Positions 7,748 to 14,937 of a stretch of 25,162 bases of DNA are shown piece by piece; position 1 is the first letter of the stretch; each line of letters begins with the position of its first letter. The stretch covers positions 1-25,162 of the forward strand of contig DASPLH010000267.1 of the NCBI GenBank assembly GCA_035627675.1. The letters run 5' to 3'. The notes under the pieces were generated by a model. That model did no database searches. It saw only the letters and a list, made by a program, of their open reading frames with translations, and was not told where the DNA came from. The translations under genes were made by a program, and so were the position numbers. Origin of the DNA: DASPLH01 sp035627675. Lineage in GTDB: Bacteria > Acidobacteriota > Terriglobia > Terriglobales > Acidobacteriaceae.

Positions 7748-7795
7748 TGTCGGTCGACAGTCGTTAGTCGCTGGTCGCTGGTCGTTGGCGGTCAG
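7748..7795. repeat. GTCGTTAGTCG-type intergenic repeat, copy 2
   Basis: Units of GTCGTTAGTCG, CTGGTCGCTG and GTCGTTGGCG run immediately upstream of the AlaX ATG, in the same orientation and position as copy 1 upstream of the kinase ATG. The remaining bases to 7845 have no clear structure. Confidence 0.6.
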
Positions 7796-7845
7796 TGGTT
7801 CGCATTCGGACGGATGACGGATACAGACCGGCGACCGCCGACTGC

Positions 7846-9054
7846 CTAGTATGGCTGAATTATGCCGCCGATGCTTCGGCCCTTTGGCAGCTCGGGACGG
7901 TTCAGCTTGTAATAGCTTGCGATCACGTCGATGTACTTCAGTCCCGAACCCGTGTTGAACAGGACAACCGAGTCGCTCTCGGCGAGCCACCGGGATTCGC
8001 GCAGCTTGCGGTAGGCCGCGAGAGAGGCCGCGCCCTCGGGGGCGGCGAAGATGCCTTCTCCGGTGGCCCAGTCGCGGAGGGCCTGCATGATCTCGACATC
8101 GGTGACGGCCACGGCCGTACCCCGGCTCTGCCGCAAGATGTCCAGCAAGAGGAAGTCTCCGTAAGCCTTGGGGACGCGCAGTCCGGCGGCAAGGGTCTCG
8201 GCATCCTGCCAGGCTTCACTGGCCCGCTTGCCTTCATCCCAGGCTTTAACGATGGGAGCGCAACCCGTTGACTGCACGGCAATCATTCTAGGACGCTTCG
8301 GGCCAATCCAGCCCAGGCTCTCCATTTCCTCGAAGGCCTTCCACATCCCGATGAGTCCCACGCCGCCCCCGGTTGGGTAGATGATCGCGTCCGGGAGCGT
8401 CCAGTCCATTTGCTCCGCGATCTCGTAGCCCATGGTCTTCTTACCCTCAACCCTGAAGGGTTCCTTGAGGGTGGAGACGTCGAACCAGCCCTCGGCCTGC
8501 TTTCGCTCGGCCACCATGCGTCCGCAATCGCTGATAAGGCCGTCCACCAGGGTGACGTGAGCGCCGTAGGACTCGCACTCTACCCGGTTGGCCATGGGAA
8601 CGTCCCTGGGCATGAACAGGTGCGCTTCGATCCCGGCGGCGGCGGCGTAAGCGGCCAGCGCGCTCGCGGCATTTCCCGCCGAAGGCGCCGCCAGTTTGCG
8701 AAGCCCGTAGTGCCGGGCCATGGTGACCGCGGCCGACATGCCGCGGGCTTTGAAGGAACCGGTCGGATTCAGCCCCTCGTCCTTGATGAACGAACCGGGG
8801 ATCTTGCGGCTGGGCAGCAGCGGGGTCATCCCCTCGCCCAAGGTCACAGGTTCCGCGCCAGGCAGGACGTCGCGGTAGCGCCACATCGACTTCTCGCGCG
8901 TGACGAGCGACTCGCGGGTCGCGGTTTTCGCCACCGACGCGAGATCGTAGCGGACGTAGAGAGGCCCGGCGCACTTGGGACACAAGTTCTGCGGGCCTTC
9001 GGCACCAACCTTCTCACTGCACCTGGAACACTCGAAGTGACTGATGGCTGCCAT
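7846..9054 (-). CDS. thrC: Threonine synthase
   Basis: PLP enzyme that converts O-phosphohomoserine to threonine and phosphate; cytoplasmic. It has 402 residues from ATG 9054. The N-terminus carries a zinc-ribbon-like CxxC pair (C9, C12 and C25, C28) often found in this class of threonine synthase. The PLP lysine is K102 in NPTGSFKARG, the phosphate-binding loop is TGGGVGLIG, and the C-terminus has the NTGSGLKY signature. All key residues are present. A longer open frame continues upstream to 9978 but overlaps the TPR gene and has no homology. The TPR gene lies 32 bases upstream on the same strand, so the two may share a transcript. Confidence 0.93.
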   Translation of the reverse strand: MAAISHFECSRCSEKVGAEGPQNLCPKCAGPLYVRYDLASVAKTATRESLVTREKSMWRYRDVLPGAEPVTLGEGMTPLLPSRKIPGSFIKDEGLNPTGSFKARGMSAAVTMARHYGLRKLAAPSAGNAASALAAYAAAAGIEAHLFMPRDVPMANRVECESYGAHVTLVDGLISDCGRMVAERKQAEGWFDVSTLKEPFRVEGKKTMGYEIAEQMDWTLPDAIIYPTGGGVGLIGMWKAFEEMESLGWIGPKRPRMIAVQSTGCAPIVKAWDEGKRASEAWQDAETLAAGLRVPKAYGDFLLLDILRQSRGTAVAVTDVEIMQALRDWATGEGIFAAPEGAASLAAYRKLRESRWLAESDSVVLFNTGSGLKYIDVIASYYKLNRPELPKGRSIGGIIQPY

Positions 9055-9086
9055 ATGGGCTCCGATGAAAGTTGGCTCGGGTGAAA

Positions 9087-9815
9087 CTAAAGGGTGCGCA
9101 AAAGCGCGTTTGCCTGCCGGAAGAGCGGACGCTCGCGACGCTTGAGGAATCCCGGCATGGTGGCGCGCTTGGCAAGGATGCGCTGCGTCCACTCGCGGGC
9201 TTCCGCCTTGCGTCCCTGCGCCGCGAGGAACTCCGCGTAGTGCAATTGCGTCTCGGTAAGCGTGGAGATCCGCAGCACGTCGGCGAACAGTGCCGAGGCT
9301 TTCTCGGGCTCTCCGCTGAGCGCATAGGCATGGGCGAGGAGTCCGGCAGCGCGGTGGAAATCGTAGCCGCGGTCTTTGGTTATGACGCCCTCGAGGTCTG
9401 CCTTGGCGGCAGCTACGTCGCCCAATTGCAGCTCGGCGATGGCCCGGCGGTAGAACGGGTCGGGCGAATCCTTGCGCTGCGAGATGGCGCGATCGAAACA
9501 CTCGCGGGCCTGTCGCCAGCGGCCTTCGTCGAGGTAGATCTGCCCCAGCTCTTCGTAGTTGCCGGCGGATGGGTTGTCCTGCACGGCGTACTCGAGTTCC
9601 TTCTGGCGGCTGCGGCGCTGCACGAATTTGAACGTGCCTGGATCGCGCAGCTCGGGCAGCGCCTCCACGGCGAGGTAAACGAAAGCGCCGATGGGGGGAA
9701 ACGCGAAGAGAATGACCCAAAGCCAGAAAGTATCGGGCCGGCGCACCGAGAAGTGCACCAGCGCCGTGCCTACAATCAGCAGGCCGAAGAATCCCAACCC
9801 GAAGAAGCTGAACAT
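9087..9815 (-). CDS. Tetratricopeptide-repeat membrane protein
   Basis: A protein of about 242 residues with two N-terminal membrane helices (MFSFFGLGFFGLLIVGTALV and FWLWVILFAFPPIGAFVYLA). This arrangement resembles the small PLDc_N-type membrane hairpin. A soluble region with TPR-like helix pairs follows (NYEELGQIYLDEGRWRQARE; PFYRRAIAELQLGDVAAAKA; LLAHAYALSGEPEKASALFA; LHYAEFLAAQGRKAEAREW). TPRs are protein-binding scaffolds, and the partner is unknown. The start is ATG 9815; a GTG at 9839 in the same frame would add eight residues, and neither has a clear ribosome binding site. It is the first gene of the minus-strand set TPR-thrC-alaX-kinase. Confidence 0.75.
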   Translation of the reverse strand: MFSFFGLGFFGLLIVGTALVHFSVRRPDTFWLWVILFAFPPIGAFVYLAVEALPELRDPGTFKFVQRRSRQKELEYAVQDNPSAGNYEELGQIYLDEGRWRQARECFDRAISQRKDSPDPFYRRAIAELQLGDVAAAKADLEGVITKDRGYDFHRAAGLLAHAYALSGEPEKASALFADVLRISTLTETQLHYAEFLAAQGRKAEAREWTQRILAKRATMPGFLKRRERPLFRQANALLRTL

Positions 9816-9884
9816 TCGTTTGAATGTTACCAGTGCCACGGGGCGGGGTGCACCGGTTTCGTTTCGAACGGCAAAAGGCGGTTA

Positions 9885-10000
9885 GCCACCGATTAAACGG
9901 ATGGGCACGGACAAGGCGTGATGCGACGGAGCAGCTCCACCGGGATCGACGTGGCCGTCCTTCGACTCGGAAGCGCATTTGCCGGCGCTTCCTCGCTCAG
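9885..10000. repeat. Two dispersed-repeat-like blocks, one with a perfect hairpin
   Basis: The first block (CCACCGATTAAACGGATGGG, from about 9885) and the second (CCTTCGACTCGG, a hairpin, then CTCGCTCAGGATGACG) resemble intergenic repeats known to me from acidobacterial genomes. In the second, GGAAGCGC (9969-9976) pairs perfectly with GCGCTTCC (9985-9992) across an 8-base loop. They lie between the divergent TPR and HAD genes. Confidence 0.5.
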
Positions 10001-10023
10001 GATGACGCGCGTCCCCTTCCCTG

Positions 10024-10029
10024 TAGAAT
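10024..10029 (+). promoter_or_regulatory. Likely -10 box (TAGAAT) for the HAD phosphatase gene
   Basis: TAGAAT lies 11 bases before ATG 10041, with a TTGACA-like ATGACG at 10002-10007 (16-base spacer). The predicted transcript would begin only about five bases before the start codon. The -35 falls inside the repeat block, so the repeat may supply part of the promoter. Confidence 0.4.
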
Positions 10030-10040
10030 GAACGGTTCTC

Positions 10041-10889
10041 ATGCGACCCATCCGGCTTATTGCGATCGATATCGACGGCACGCTGCTCGACTCCAGTTTC
10101 CAGGTCTCGGCCGCCAACCGTGATGCGTTGCGTGCTGCGCACGAACAGGGCGTTGAGATCGCGCTCGCAACAGGACGCCGCCACAGCTTTGCGCTGCCGA
10201 TCGCGCAGGCGCTCGGATTCGCCGTCACGCTGATCAGTTCCAACGGCGCCGTGACGCGGTCGAGCACGGGCGAACTGTTTCACCGCGACCTCATGCCGCG
10301 CGAGACGGCGCGTGCCCTGATCACGCGCATGACGGACTTCCGCAGCAACTTCGTGCTGACCTTCGACCGCGACGGGCGAGGCACGCTCGTCTGCGAGACA
10401 GCAGAAGAGCTCAACGGCTCGATCCGGCGTTGGATGGAAAAGAACGCGGAGTACATCCAGTTCGTTCGCCCGGTCGAAGATGCGCTGACGGACGATCCCA
10501 TCCAGTCAATGTTCTGCGGCTCGATCGCACGCATGGAAGCCGCGCAGGCTCACCTCGTGGCTGACGAGGCGCTGATGCGCCGCATCACCGTGCTCAAGAC
10601 GCAGTACGACGAACGCGACCTATGCATCGTGGATGTACTGAGCGAGGGCTGTTCCAAAGGGCACGCGCTGCGCCGGTGGGCCGAGCATCGAGGCCTGCAT
10701 CCGGAACAGGTCATGGCCATCGGCGACAACTTCAACGACGTGGAGATGCTGGAGTTCGCCGGGGTGCCGGTCATCATGGGCAACGCCTGCGACGAACTAA
10801 AGCGCAGCGGCTGGATGGTGACCCTATCGAATGATCAGAGCGGCGTGGCGCACGCCGTCCGGCAGGTGCTGCAGCCGGTGCGGGGATAG
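10041..10889 (+). CDS. Cof-type HAD-IIB phosphatase
   Basis: A 282-residue haloacid dehalogenase family hydrolase, probably a sugar-phosphate or nucleotide phosphatase in the cytoplasm; the substrate cannot be told. Motif I is DIDGT (nucleophile D10, acid D12), motif II is the S/T after LISSNGA, motif III is K206 in SKGHAL, and motif IV is GDNFND (D229, D233). The long insert between motifs II and III is the C2 cap of the Cof/YidA branch. The sequence is intact and of normal length. It follows a probable promoter at 10024 and appears to be a single gene, with the lytic transglycosylase 63 bases downstream. Confidence 0.88.
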   Translation: MRPIRLIAIDIDGTLLDSSFQVSAANRDALRAAHEQGVEIALATGRRHSFALPIAQALGFAVTLISSNGAVTRSSTGELFHRDLMPRETARALITRMTDFRSNFVLTFDRDGRGTLVCETAEELNGSIRRWMEKNAEYIQFVRPVEDALTDDPIQSMFCGSIARMEAAQAHLVADEALMRRITVLKTQYDERDLCIVDVLSEGCSKGHALRRWAEHRGLHPEQVMAIGDNFNDVEMLEFAGVPVIMGNACDELKRSGWMVTLSNDQSGVAHAVRQVLQPVRG

Positions 10890-10937
10890 ACAGCTGCCAC
10901 CCGGTTTTTGGTTCGGGCTCCGGTAGCGGAACTGGTC

Positions 10938-10943
10938 TAAACT
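10938..10943 (+). promoter_or_regulatory. Possible -10 box (TAAACT) for the lytic transglycosylase gene
   Basis: TAAACT ends nine bases before the TTG start at 10953. Its TAA is also the in-frame stop that bounds the gene upstream. No -35 is evident. Confidence 0.25.
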
Positions 10944-10952
10944 GAACCTGCC

Positions 10953-11684
10953 TTGCAGAGAGCTTTCCAAGTCGCCATTCTGACCGCGGCGATGGCCATT
11001 ACGGCCTCGGCGGCCGACCTGTGCAGTTCGACAGCGGCGGTGGTTTCGGCGCGGTGCGTGGCGCGGCTTACGAACGGGTTCGCGATACGGCATCAGGGGC
11101 GGGAGGTTCGCGGCGACACGGTTCGCCTATCTCTGAGCGAAACCGGCGGCTATGTCGAGCTGCCCGCTTCGCAGATCGCCGCTTACGAGTCGGACGACAC
11201 ACCGGCTGCGGCGGCTCCGGCGCCACCGCTGACGGTTGACGACCACATCACGCGGGCGACTGATTCGACCGGGATCGATTCGGACTTCCTGCGCAGCGTG
11301 ATCCGGGCCGAGAGCGGCGGGAACGCGAAAGCGAGGTCTCCGAAGGGCGCGCTAGGACTGATGCAATTGATGCCGGGAACCGCGGCGCAGCTTGGCGTGA
11401 AAGACGCCTACGACGCGGGCGAGAACATCCAGGGCGGGTCGCAGTATCTGCGGGAACTCCTGGTTCGCTACAACGGCGACGCCGTGAAGGCGCTGGCGGC
11501 ATACAACGCGGGGCCGGGGCGGGTGAAGCAATACAAGGGAGTGCCTCCGTATCGCGAAACTCGGCGGTACGTGTCGCGGATCATCAAGGATTACAACCGC
11601 CGCAAGTCCGTCAAGAGTCCGCAGCAGAAGAAATCGCGAACGCTGGCGGTGACGGCGACACCGGACGGTTCGGTAGCGCGCTGA
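10953..11684 (+). CDS. Secreted lytic transglycosylase, SLT (Slt70-like) domain
   Basis: Cleaves the MurNAc-GlcNAc bond of peptidoglycan with formation of a 1,6-anhydro product; periplasmic. The N-terminus (MQRAFQVAILTAAMAITASA) is a Sec signal peptide. Residues 22-95 form a small cysteine-containing region (C24, C35) and an alanine/proline linker. The SLT domain spans about 97-215, with catalytic E120 in RAESGGN, GLMQLMP (135-141) and AYNAGPG (183-189). An in-frame stop at 10938 leaves TTG 10953 as the first start; the next candidate, ATG 10992, would remove most of the signal peptide, so TTG is preferred. Overall layout matches many short SLT proteins of 200-250 residues. Confidence 0.87.
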   Translation: MQRAFQVAILTAAMAITASAADLCSSTAAVVSARCVARLTNGFAIRHQGREVRGDTVRLSLSETGGYVELPASQIAAYESDDTPAAAAPAPPLTVDDHITRATDSTGIDSDFLRSVIRAESGGNAKARSPKGALGLMQLMPGTAAQLGVKDAYDAGENIQGGSQYLRELLVRYNGDAVKALAAYNAGPGRVKQYKGVPPYRETRRYVSRIIKDYNRRKSVKSPQQKKSRTLAVTATPDGSVAR

Positions 11685-11764
11685 GCCCAACCAAGGGTAT
11701 CGCCGGAAAAGGTGGCGCGGAACCTGGCGCGCCCACCAGGGCGTGGCGCTCCAGATTCGCTCCT

Positions 11765-11793
11765 TTGAAAAGCTCGCGTCGTAATTTACTGTG
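11765..11793 (+). promoter_or_regulatory. Likely promoter (TTGAAA, 17-base spacer, TACTGT)
   Basis: TTGAAA at 11765-11770 and TACTGT at 11788-11793 are separated by exactly 17 bases. The -35 match is good and the -10 match modest. The start codon at 11805 is 11 bases after the -10. Confidence 0.4.
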
Positions 11794-11804
11794 ATTGCTT
11801 CATC

Positions 11805-12896
11805 ATGAAGCGGAAGCACGCCATCACGACTGCCGTTGTCGTCCTGATCCTCGGCACACTTATCTATTTTCAATTCCGCACCTGGCAATCGTTCGACTGG
11901 AACCAGTTCGTGGCGCAGACGCGGAACGTGAACCCGTGGATGATCCTGATCTCGGTCGTCCTCACGTACCTGGTCTATGTGCTTCGTGCCGTCCGGTGGG
12001 CCATCTTCCTGCGTCCGACGAAGAAGACACCCGTTTCGTCGCTGATCGTTCCGCAGTTCATCGGTTTCACTGGGCTGGCGTTGCTGGGGAGGCCCGGGGA
12101 GTTTGTCCGTCCGTACATGATTGCCCGGCGCGAGAACCTCTCGTTCCCTTCCCAGCTGGCGGTGTGGGCCGTGGAACGCGTGTTCGACATGGGCAGCGTT
12201 GCGGTCTTGCTCGGCGTCACCCTGGCGATCGCGGGCGGCAAGTACGAGAGATACCCGCAGGTGAAGGAAGCCGGGTTTGCGATGCTGGTCATCGCCGCCG
12301 GAGTGGCCGTGACGGTTTTCCTGCTGTGGTGGAAGACGGACGCCATTGCCAGCCTGGCGCAACGTCTGTTCAGCCGGATGTCAAAGCGCGTGGCCGACGT
12401 GGTGTGTCGCAAGGTGACGTCGTTTGGCGAGGGCCTCCACACGTTGCAGGACTTCAAGTCGTTCCTCGCCGTTCTCGGCCTATCCATCTGCATCTGGCTG
12501 ATGATTGCGCAGGCGTACATCCACGTGATGCATGCGTATCCACAAGAAACGATCACGGTACAGAACGGAACGCAGGCCGGCGAAACCCGCGTCGTGCGGC
12601 TGCACGAGATGAAGTTGGAGGATGTGCTGCTCGTCATGGGCGCAAGCATGGCCGGTTCGGTGGTGCAGTTGCCGGGCGTTGGCGGCGGGTCGCAGCTGGC
12701 GGTCATCAGCCTGCTCTCGTCTGACATCTTCCGCTCGGAGCCTTACAACATCAGCCGCGAGCTGGCCGTCAGCTGCGGCATGATGCTTTGGCTGGTTACC
12801 TTCATGTCGGTCGTCCCTTTCGGGCTGATACTTGCGCATTTCAACCGGATCTCGCTGCGCGAGCTGGGGGCGGAAAGCGAACAGGCCGAACGCTGA
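11805..12896 (+). CDS. UPF0104 / lysylphosphatidylglycerol-synthase-type integral membrane protein
   Basis: A 363-residue polytopic inner-membrane protein of the LPG synthase membrane-domain (UPF0104, AglD-like) family. Hydrophobic helices lie at about 7-23, 44-62, 129-144, 158-174, 218-237 and 265-345 (several). Family-type conserved patches are RAVRW (61-65), GRPGEFVRPY (95-104), ERVFD (124-128) and a glycine-rich PGVGGGSQLA segment. There is no C-terminal aminoacyl-transfer domain, so it is not a full MprF. Members of this family are proposed lipid flippases or lipid-linked transferases, but the function here is unknown. A polar loop of about 30 residues (QETITVQNGTQAGETRVV) between late helices is a noticeable insertion. 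It stands alone, with its own promoter. Confidence 0.8.
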   Translation: MKRKHAITTAVVVLILGTLIYFQFRTWQSFDWNQFVAQTRNVNPWMILISVVLTYLVYVLRAVRWAIFLRPTKKTPVSSLIVPQFIGFTGLALLGRPGEFVRPYMIARRENLSFPSQLAVWAVERVFDMGSVAVLLGVTLAIAGGKYERYPQVKEAGFAMLVIAAGVAVTVFLLWWKTDAIASLAQRLFSRMSKRVADVVCRKVTSFGEGLHTLQDFKSFLAVLGLSICIWLMIAQAYIHVMHAYPQETITVQNGTQAGETRVVRLHEMKLEDVLLVMGASMAGSVVQLPGVGGGSQLAVISLLSSDIFRSEPYNISRELAVSCGMMLWLVTFMSVVPFGLILAHFNRISLRELGAESEQAER

Positions 12897-12991
12897 GCAA
12901 CCGGCGCGGAAGGCATGTCGCTACACGGCAGCCGCGCTTCGATTGCCGAATTCAGACATTCCTGGCGGGTAGTGCTCGCGCTTTCGCCTGA

Positions 12992-12997
12992 TACAAT
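12992..12997 (+). promoter_or_regulatory. Likely -10 box (TACAAT) for nrdR
   Basis: GATACAAT lies 43 bases before the nrdR ATG and matches the sigma-70 -10 well. No clear -35. No obvious pair of NrdR boxes is seen. Confidence 0.4.
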
Positions 12998-13040
12998 CTG
13001 TGGTACGCGGTTCATCCCAACGATTGGCTTCTCATAACGC

Positions 13041-13568
13041 ATGAAGTGTCCGTTTTGCGGTTTTGCCGAGGACAAGGTCGTAGACTCTCGCGAAAGCAAG
13101 GAAGGCGAGTCCATTCGCCGCCGTCGCGAGTGCATCCGTTGCGAGAAGCGCTTCACCACCTACGAGCGCATCGACGAGATCCCGTACATGGTGGTCAAGA
13201 AGGATGGGCGCCGCGAGAAGTTCGAGCGCCAGAAGGTCCTCAACGGACTGCTGCGCGCCTGCGAGAAGCGTCCTGTATCCATCGGCAAGCTGGAACAGAT
13301 CGTCAACGAAGCCGAGAGCTTCGTGATCGACTCGCCGGAGCGCGAGCGCAAGACGAGCGAGATCGGCGAACTGATCATGAATCGCCTGCGCAACATCGAC
13401 AAGGTTGCGTACGTGCGCTTCGCCTCGGTGTACCTGGACTTCAAAGACGTGCAGGAGTTCATGACCGAGTTGCAGGACCTGCTGCGGATCAAGGAATCGA
13501 AGGAAGCGAAGAGCAAGGCCGAGGCTCTGGCCAAGCCTGCTCCCGCGAAAGCGAAGTCGGGCAAGTAG
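13041..13568 (+). CDS. nrdR: Transcriptional repressor NrdR
   Basis: Zinc- and nucleotide-binding repressor of ribonucleotide reductase genes. The N-terminal zinc ribbon has C3, C6, C31 and C34 with the typical MKCPFCG and RRRRECIRCEKRFTTYE sequences. The ATP-cone follows at about 49-139 (VVKKDGRREKFERQKVLNGL). The protein is 175 residues, about 20-25 longer than usual, because of a charged, Ala/Lys-rich tail (KESKEAKSKAEALAKPAPAK). No ribonucleotide reductase gene is in the window, so it acts in trans. A probable terminator separates it from the isocitrate dehydrogenase gene. Confidence 0.95.
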   Translation: MKCPFCGFAEDKVVDSRESKEGESIRRRRECIRCEKRFTTYERIDEIPYMVVKKDGRREKFERQKVLNGLLRACEKRPVSIGKLEQIVNEAESFVIDSPERERKTSEIGELIMNRLRNIDKVAYVRFASVYLDFKDVQEFMTELQDLLRIKESKEAKSKAEALAKPAPAKAKSGK

Positions 13569-13635
13569 GACCGCCGCGTTCCGTTGTGCCGGGTCTGGGT
13601 GGCCGGGCATACATTCGCGAGGGTTGAACGACATC

Positions 13636-13674
13636 CTGGGCCGGGCTCCGTGGGGACGTCGCCCGCCAGATTTT
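13636..13674 (+). terminator. Probable rho-independent terminator after nrdR
   Basis: CTGG (13636-13639) plus CGGGC (13642-13646) pair with GCCCG (13661-13665) plus CCAG (13666-13669), leaving a two-base bulge. ATTTT follows directly. The stem is GC-rich and the T-run short. Confidence 0.5.
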
Positions 13675-13675
13675 C

Positions 13676-13692
13676 TATAACACCAATGGTGT
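13676..13692 (+). promoter_or_regulatory. Possible -10 box (TATAAC) overlapping a small inverted repeat
   Basis: TATAAC (13676-13681) comes right after the nrdR terminator. It overlaps the perfect inverted repeat ACACCA-A-TGGTGT (13680-13692). An inverted repeat at the expected transcription start is a typical place for a repressor operator. No regulator can be named. Confidence 0.35.
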
Positions 13693-13736
13693 AGAACCGC
13701 ACAGCGGCTGCGGCCGCAATCCAATACCGAGACATC

Positions 13737-14783
13737 ATGGCTCACAAAGTCACACTTATTCCCGGCGACGGCATAGGCCCGGAAGTTACGGGTGCTGCCG
13801 TTCGCATCATCGAAGCCACCGGTGTGAAGTTCGACTGGGAGTCGTTCGAGGCCGGCGCCGAGGCGTACGAAAAATACAAGGAATACATCCCGAAGGCGCT
13901 GTTGGATTCCATCGAGCGTACGCACTGCGCGCTGAAGGGGCCGATCACGACGCCGATTGGCGGCGGGTTCAGCAGCATCAACGTGCAGCTTCGCAAGCAG
14001 TTCGAGTTGTTTGCCAACTTCCGCCCGATCCGCAACCTCCCGGGAGTCGCGACCCGCTATCCGGGGGTGGACCTGATCATCGTGCGCGAGAACACCGAGG
14101 GCTTGTACTCCGGCATCGAGCACGAGGTTGTGCCCGGCGTGGTGGAGAGCCTGAAGATCATCACCGAGAAGGCTTCGACGCGCATCTCGCGATGGGCCTT
14201 CGAGTATGCGCGCAAGCGCGGCCGCAGGAAGATCCACGCCATCCACAAGGCCAACATCATGAAGCTCTCCGACGGGCTTTTTATCCGGTGTTCGCGCAAC
14301 ATCTCGAAGGAGTACCCGGAGATCACGTACGGCGAGCACATCGTGGACAACACGTGCATGCAACTGGTCACGAATCCGTATCAGTACGACATGCTGCTGC
14401 TCGAGAACCTGTACGGCGACATCATCAGCGACCTTTGCGCCGCGTTCGTCGGAGGGTTGGGACTGGTGCCGGGAGCGAACATCGGGCACGAGTGCGCCAT
14501 TTTCGAAGCCGTGCACGGGTCGGCCCCGGACATCGCGGGAAAGAAGTTTGCGAACCCCACGGCGATCCTGCGCTCGGGCATCCTGATGCTCAGGCACCTG
14601 GGCGAGGACGCGGCAGCCGACCAGGTCAAGTATGCCGTCCACGCCGTCTACTCCGAAGGCAAGCACCTCACGCGCGACATGGGGGGCAAGGCGTCAACCG
14701 ACGAGTTTGCCGACGCTGTCATCGCGACGATGCAGACGAATGCCTGGAAGGAACAGGAGCGCAGGGAAACCAGCCCGGTATAA
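13737..14783 (+). CDS. NAD-dependent isocitrate dehydrogenase (isocitrate/isopropylmalate dehydrogenase family)
   Basis: Oxidative decarboxylation of isocitrate to 2-oxoglutarate in the citric acid cycle; cytoplasmic. The 348-residue length suits the NAD-linked, mitochondrial-type branch. Visible motifs are LIPGDGIGPE (7-16), the substrate-binding KGPITTP and SINVQLRKQFELFANFRP region, RENTEGLYSG, HKANIMK with the catalytic Lys, NLYGDIISD with the metal-binding Asp residues, and HGSAPDIAGK plus NPTA in the cofactor site. The residues around SINVQLRK favour isocitrate over isopropylmalate, but homoisocitrate or isopropylmalate use cannot be excluded from sequence alone. It begins with ATG 13737 behind its own probable promoter. 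Confidence 0.87.
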   Translation: MAHKVTLIPGDGIGPEVTGAAVRIIEATGVKFDWESFEAGAEAYEKYKEYIPKALLDSIERTHCALKGPITTPIGGGFSSINVQLRKQFELFANFRPIRNLPGVATRYPGVDLIIVRENTEGLYSGIEHEVVPGVVESLKIITEKASTRISRWAFEYARKRGRRKIHAIHKANIMKLSDGLFIRCSRNISKEYPEITYGEHIVDNTCMQLVTNPYQYDMLLLENLYGDIISDLCAAFVGGLGLVPGANIGHECAIFEAVHGSAPDIAGKKFANPTAILRSGILMLRHLGEDAAADQVKYAVHAVYSEGKHLTRDMGGKASTDEFADAVIATMQTNAWKEQERRETSPV

Positions 14784-14836
14784 CCCGGCCGGCAGTCTGC
14801 GCGGGTGTCGTGGGTCGCTGGGGGACCGTTTGCAGT

Positions 14837-14853
14837 GTTGTTTCGGGAACAAC
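14837..14853 (+). terminator. Weak hairpin after the isocitrate dehydrogenase gene
   Basis: GTTGTT (14837-14842) pairs with AACAAC (14848-14853) around TCGGG. No T-tract follows, so termination activity is doubtful. Confidence 0.3.
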
Positions 14854-14913
14854 TGCGACTTGGCCTCACCTTCTCGCATCTACTTTGGGTTGACCAGCAT
14901 CTCCATTTTGTAC

Positions 14914-14922
14914 TGGTAAAAT
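14914..14922 (+). promoter_or_regulatory. Probable extended -10 promoter (TGGTAAAAT) for the heme A cluster
   Basis: TGG followed by TAAAAT is a good extended -10. A TTGACC at 14890-14895 looks like a -35, but its spacing of 21 bases is too long. The GTG start of ctaA is 15 bases downstream of the box. Confidence 0.45.
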
Positions 14923-14937
14923 GTCGGGTTTGCTTCG

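Noticed and set aside
7748..7990. N-terminal extension of the AlaX protein
   Set aside because: The added residues translate the GTCGTTAGTCG repeat (giving strings such as NDQRPATNDCRP) and overlap the end of thrC.
9055..9978. N-terminal extension of threonine synthase
   Set aside because: It overlaps the TPR gene on the same strand in another frame, and the translation is Arg-rich and unlike threonine synthase.
13032..14666. A 544-residue open frame on the minus strand across nrdR and the isocitrate dehydrogenase gene
   Set aside because: It lies antisense to two clearly recognised genes; long shadow frames are expected in GC-rich DNA, and its translation is Arg/His/Asp-rich with no family pattern.
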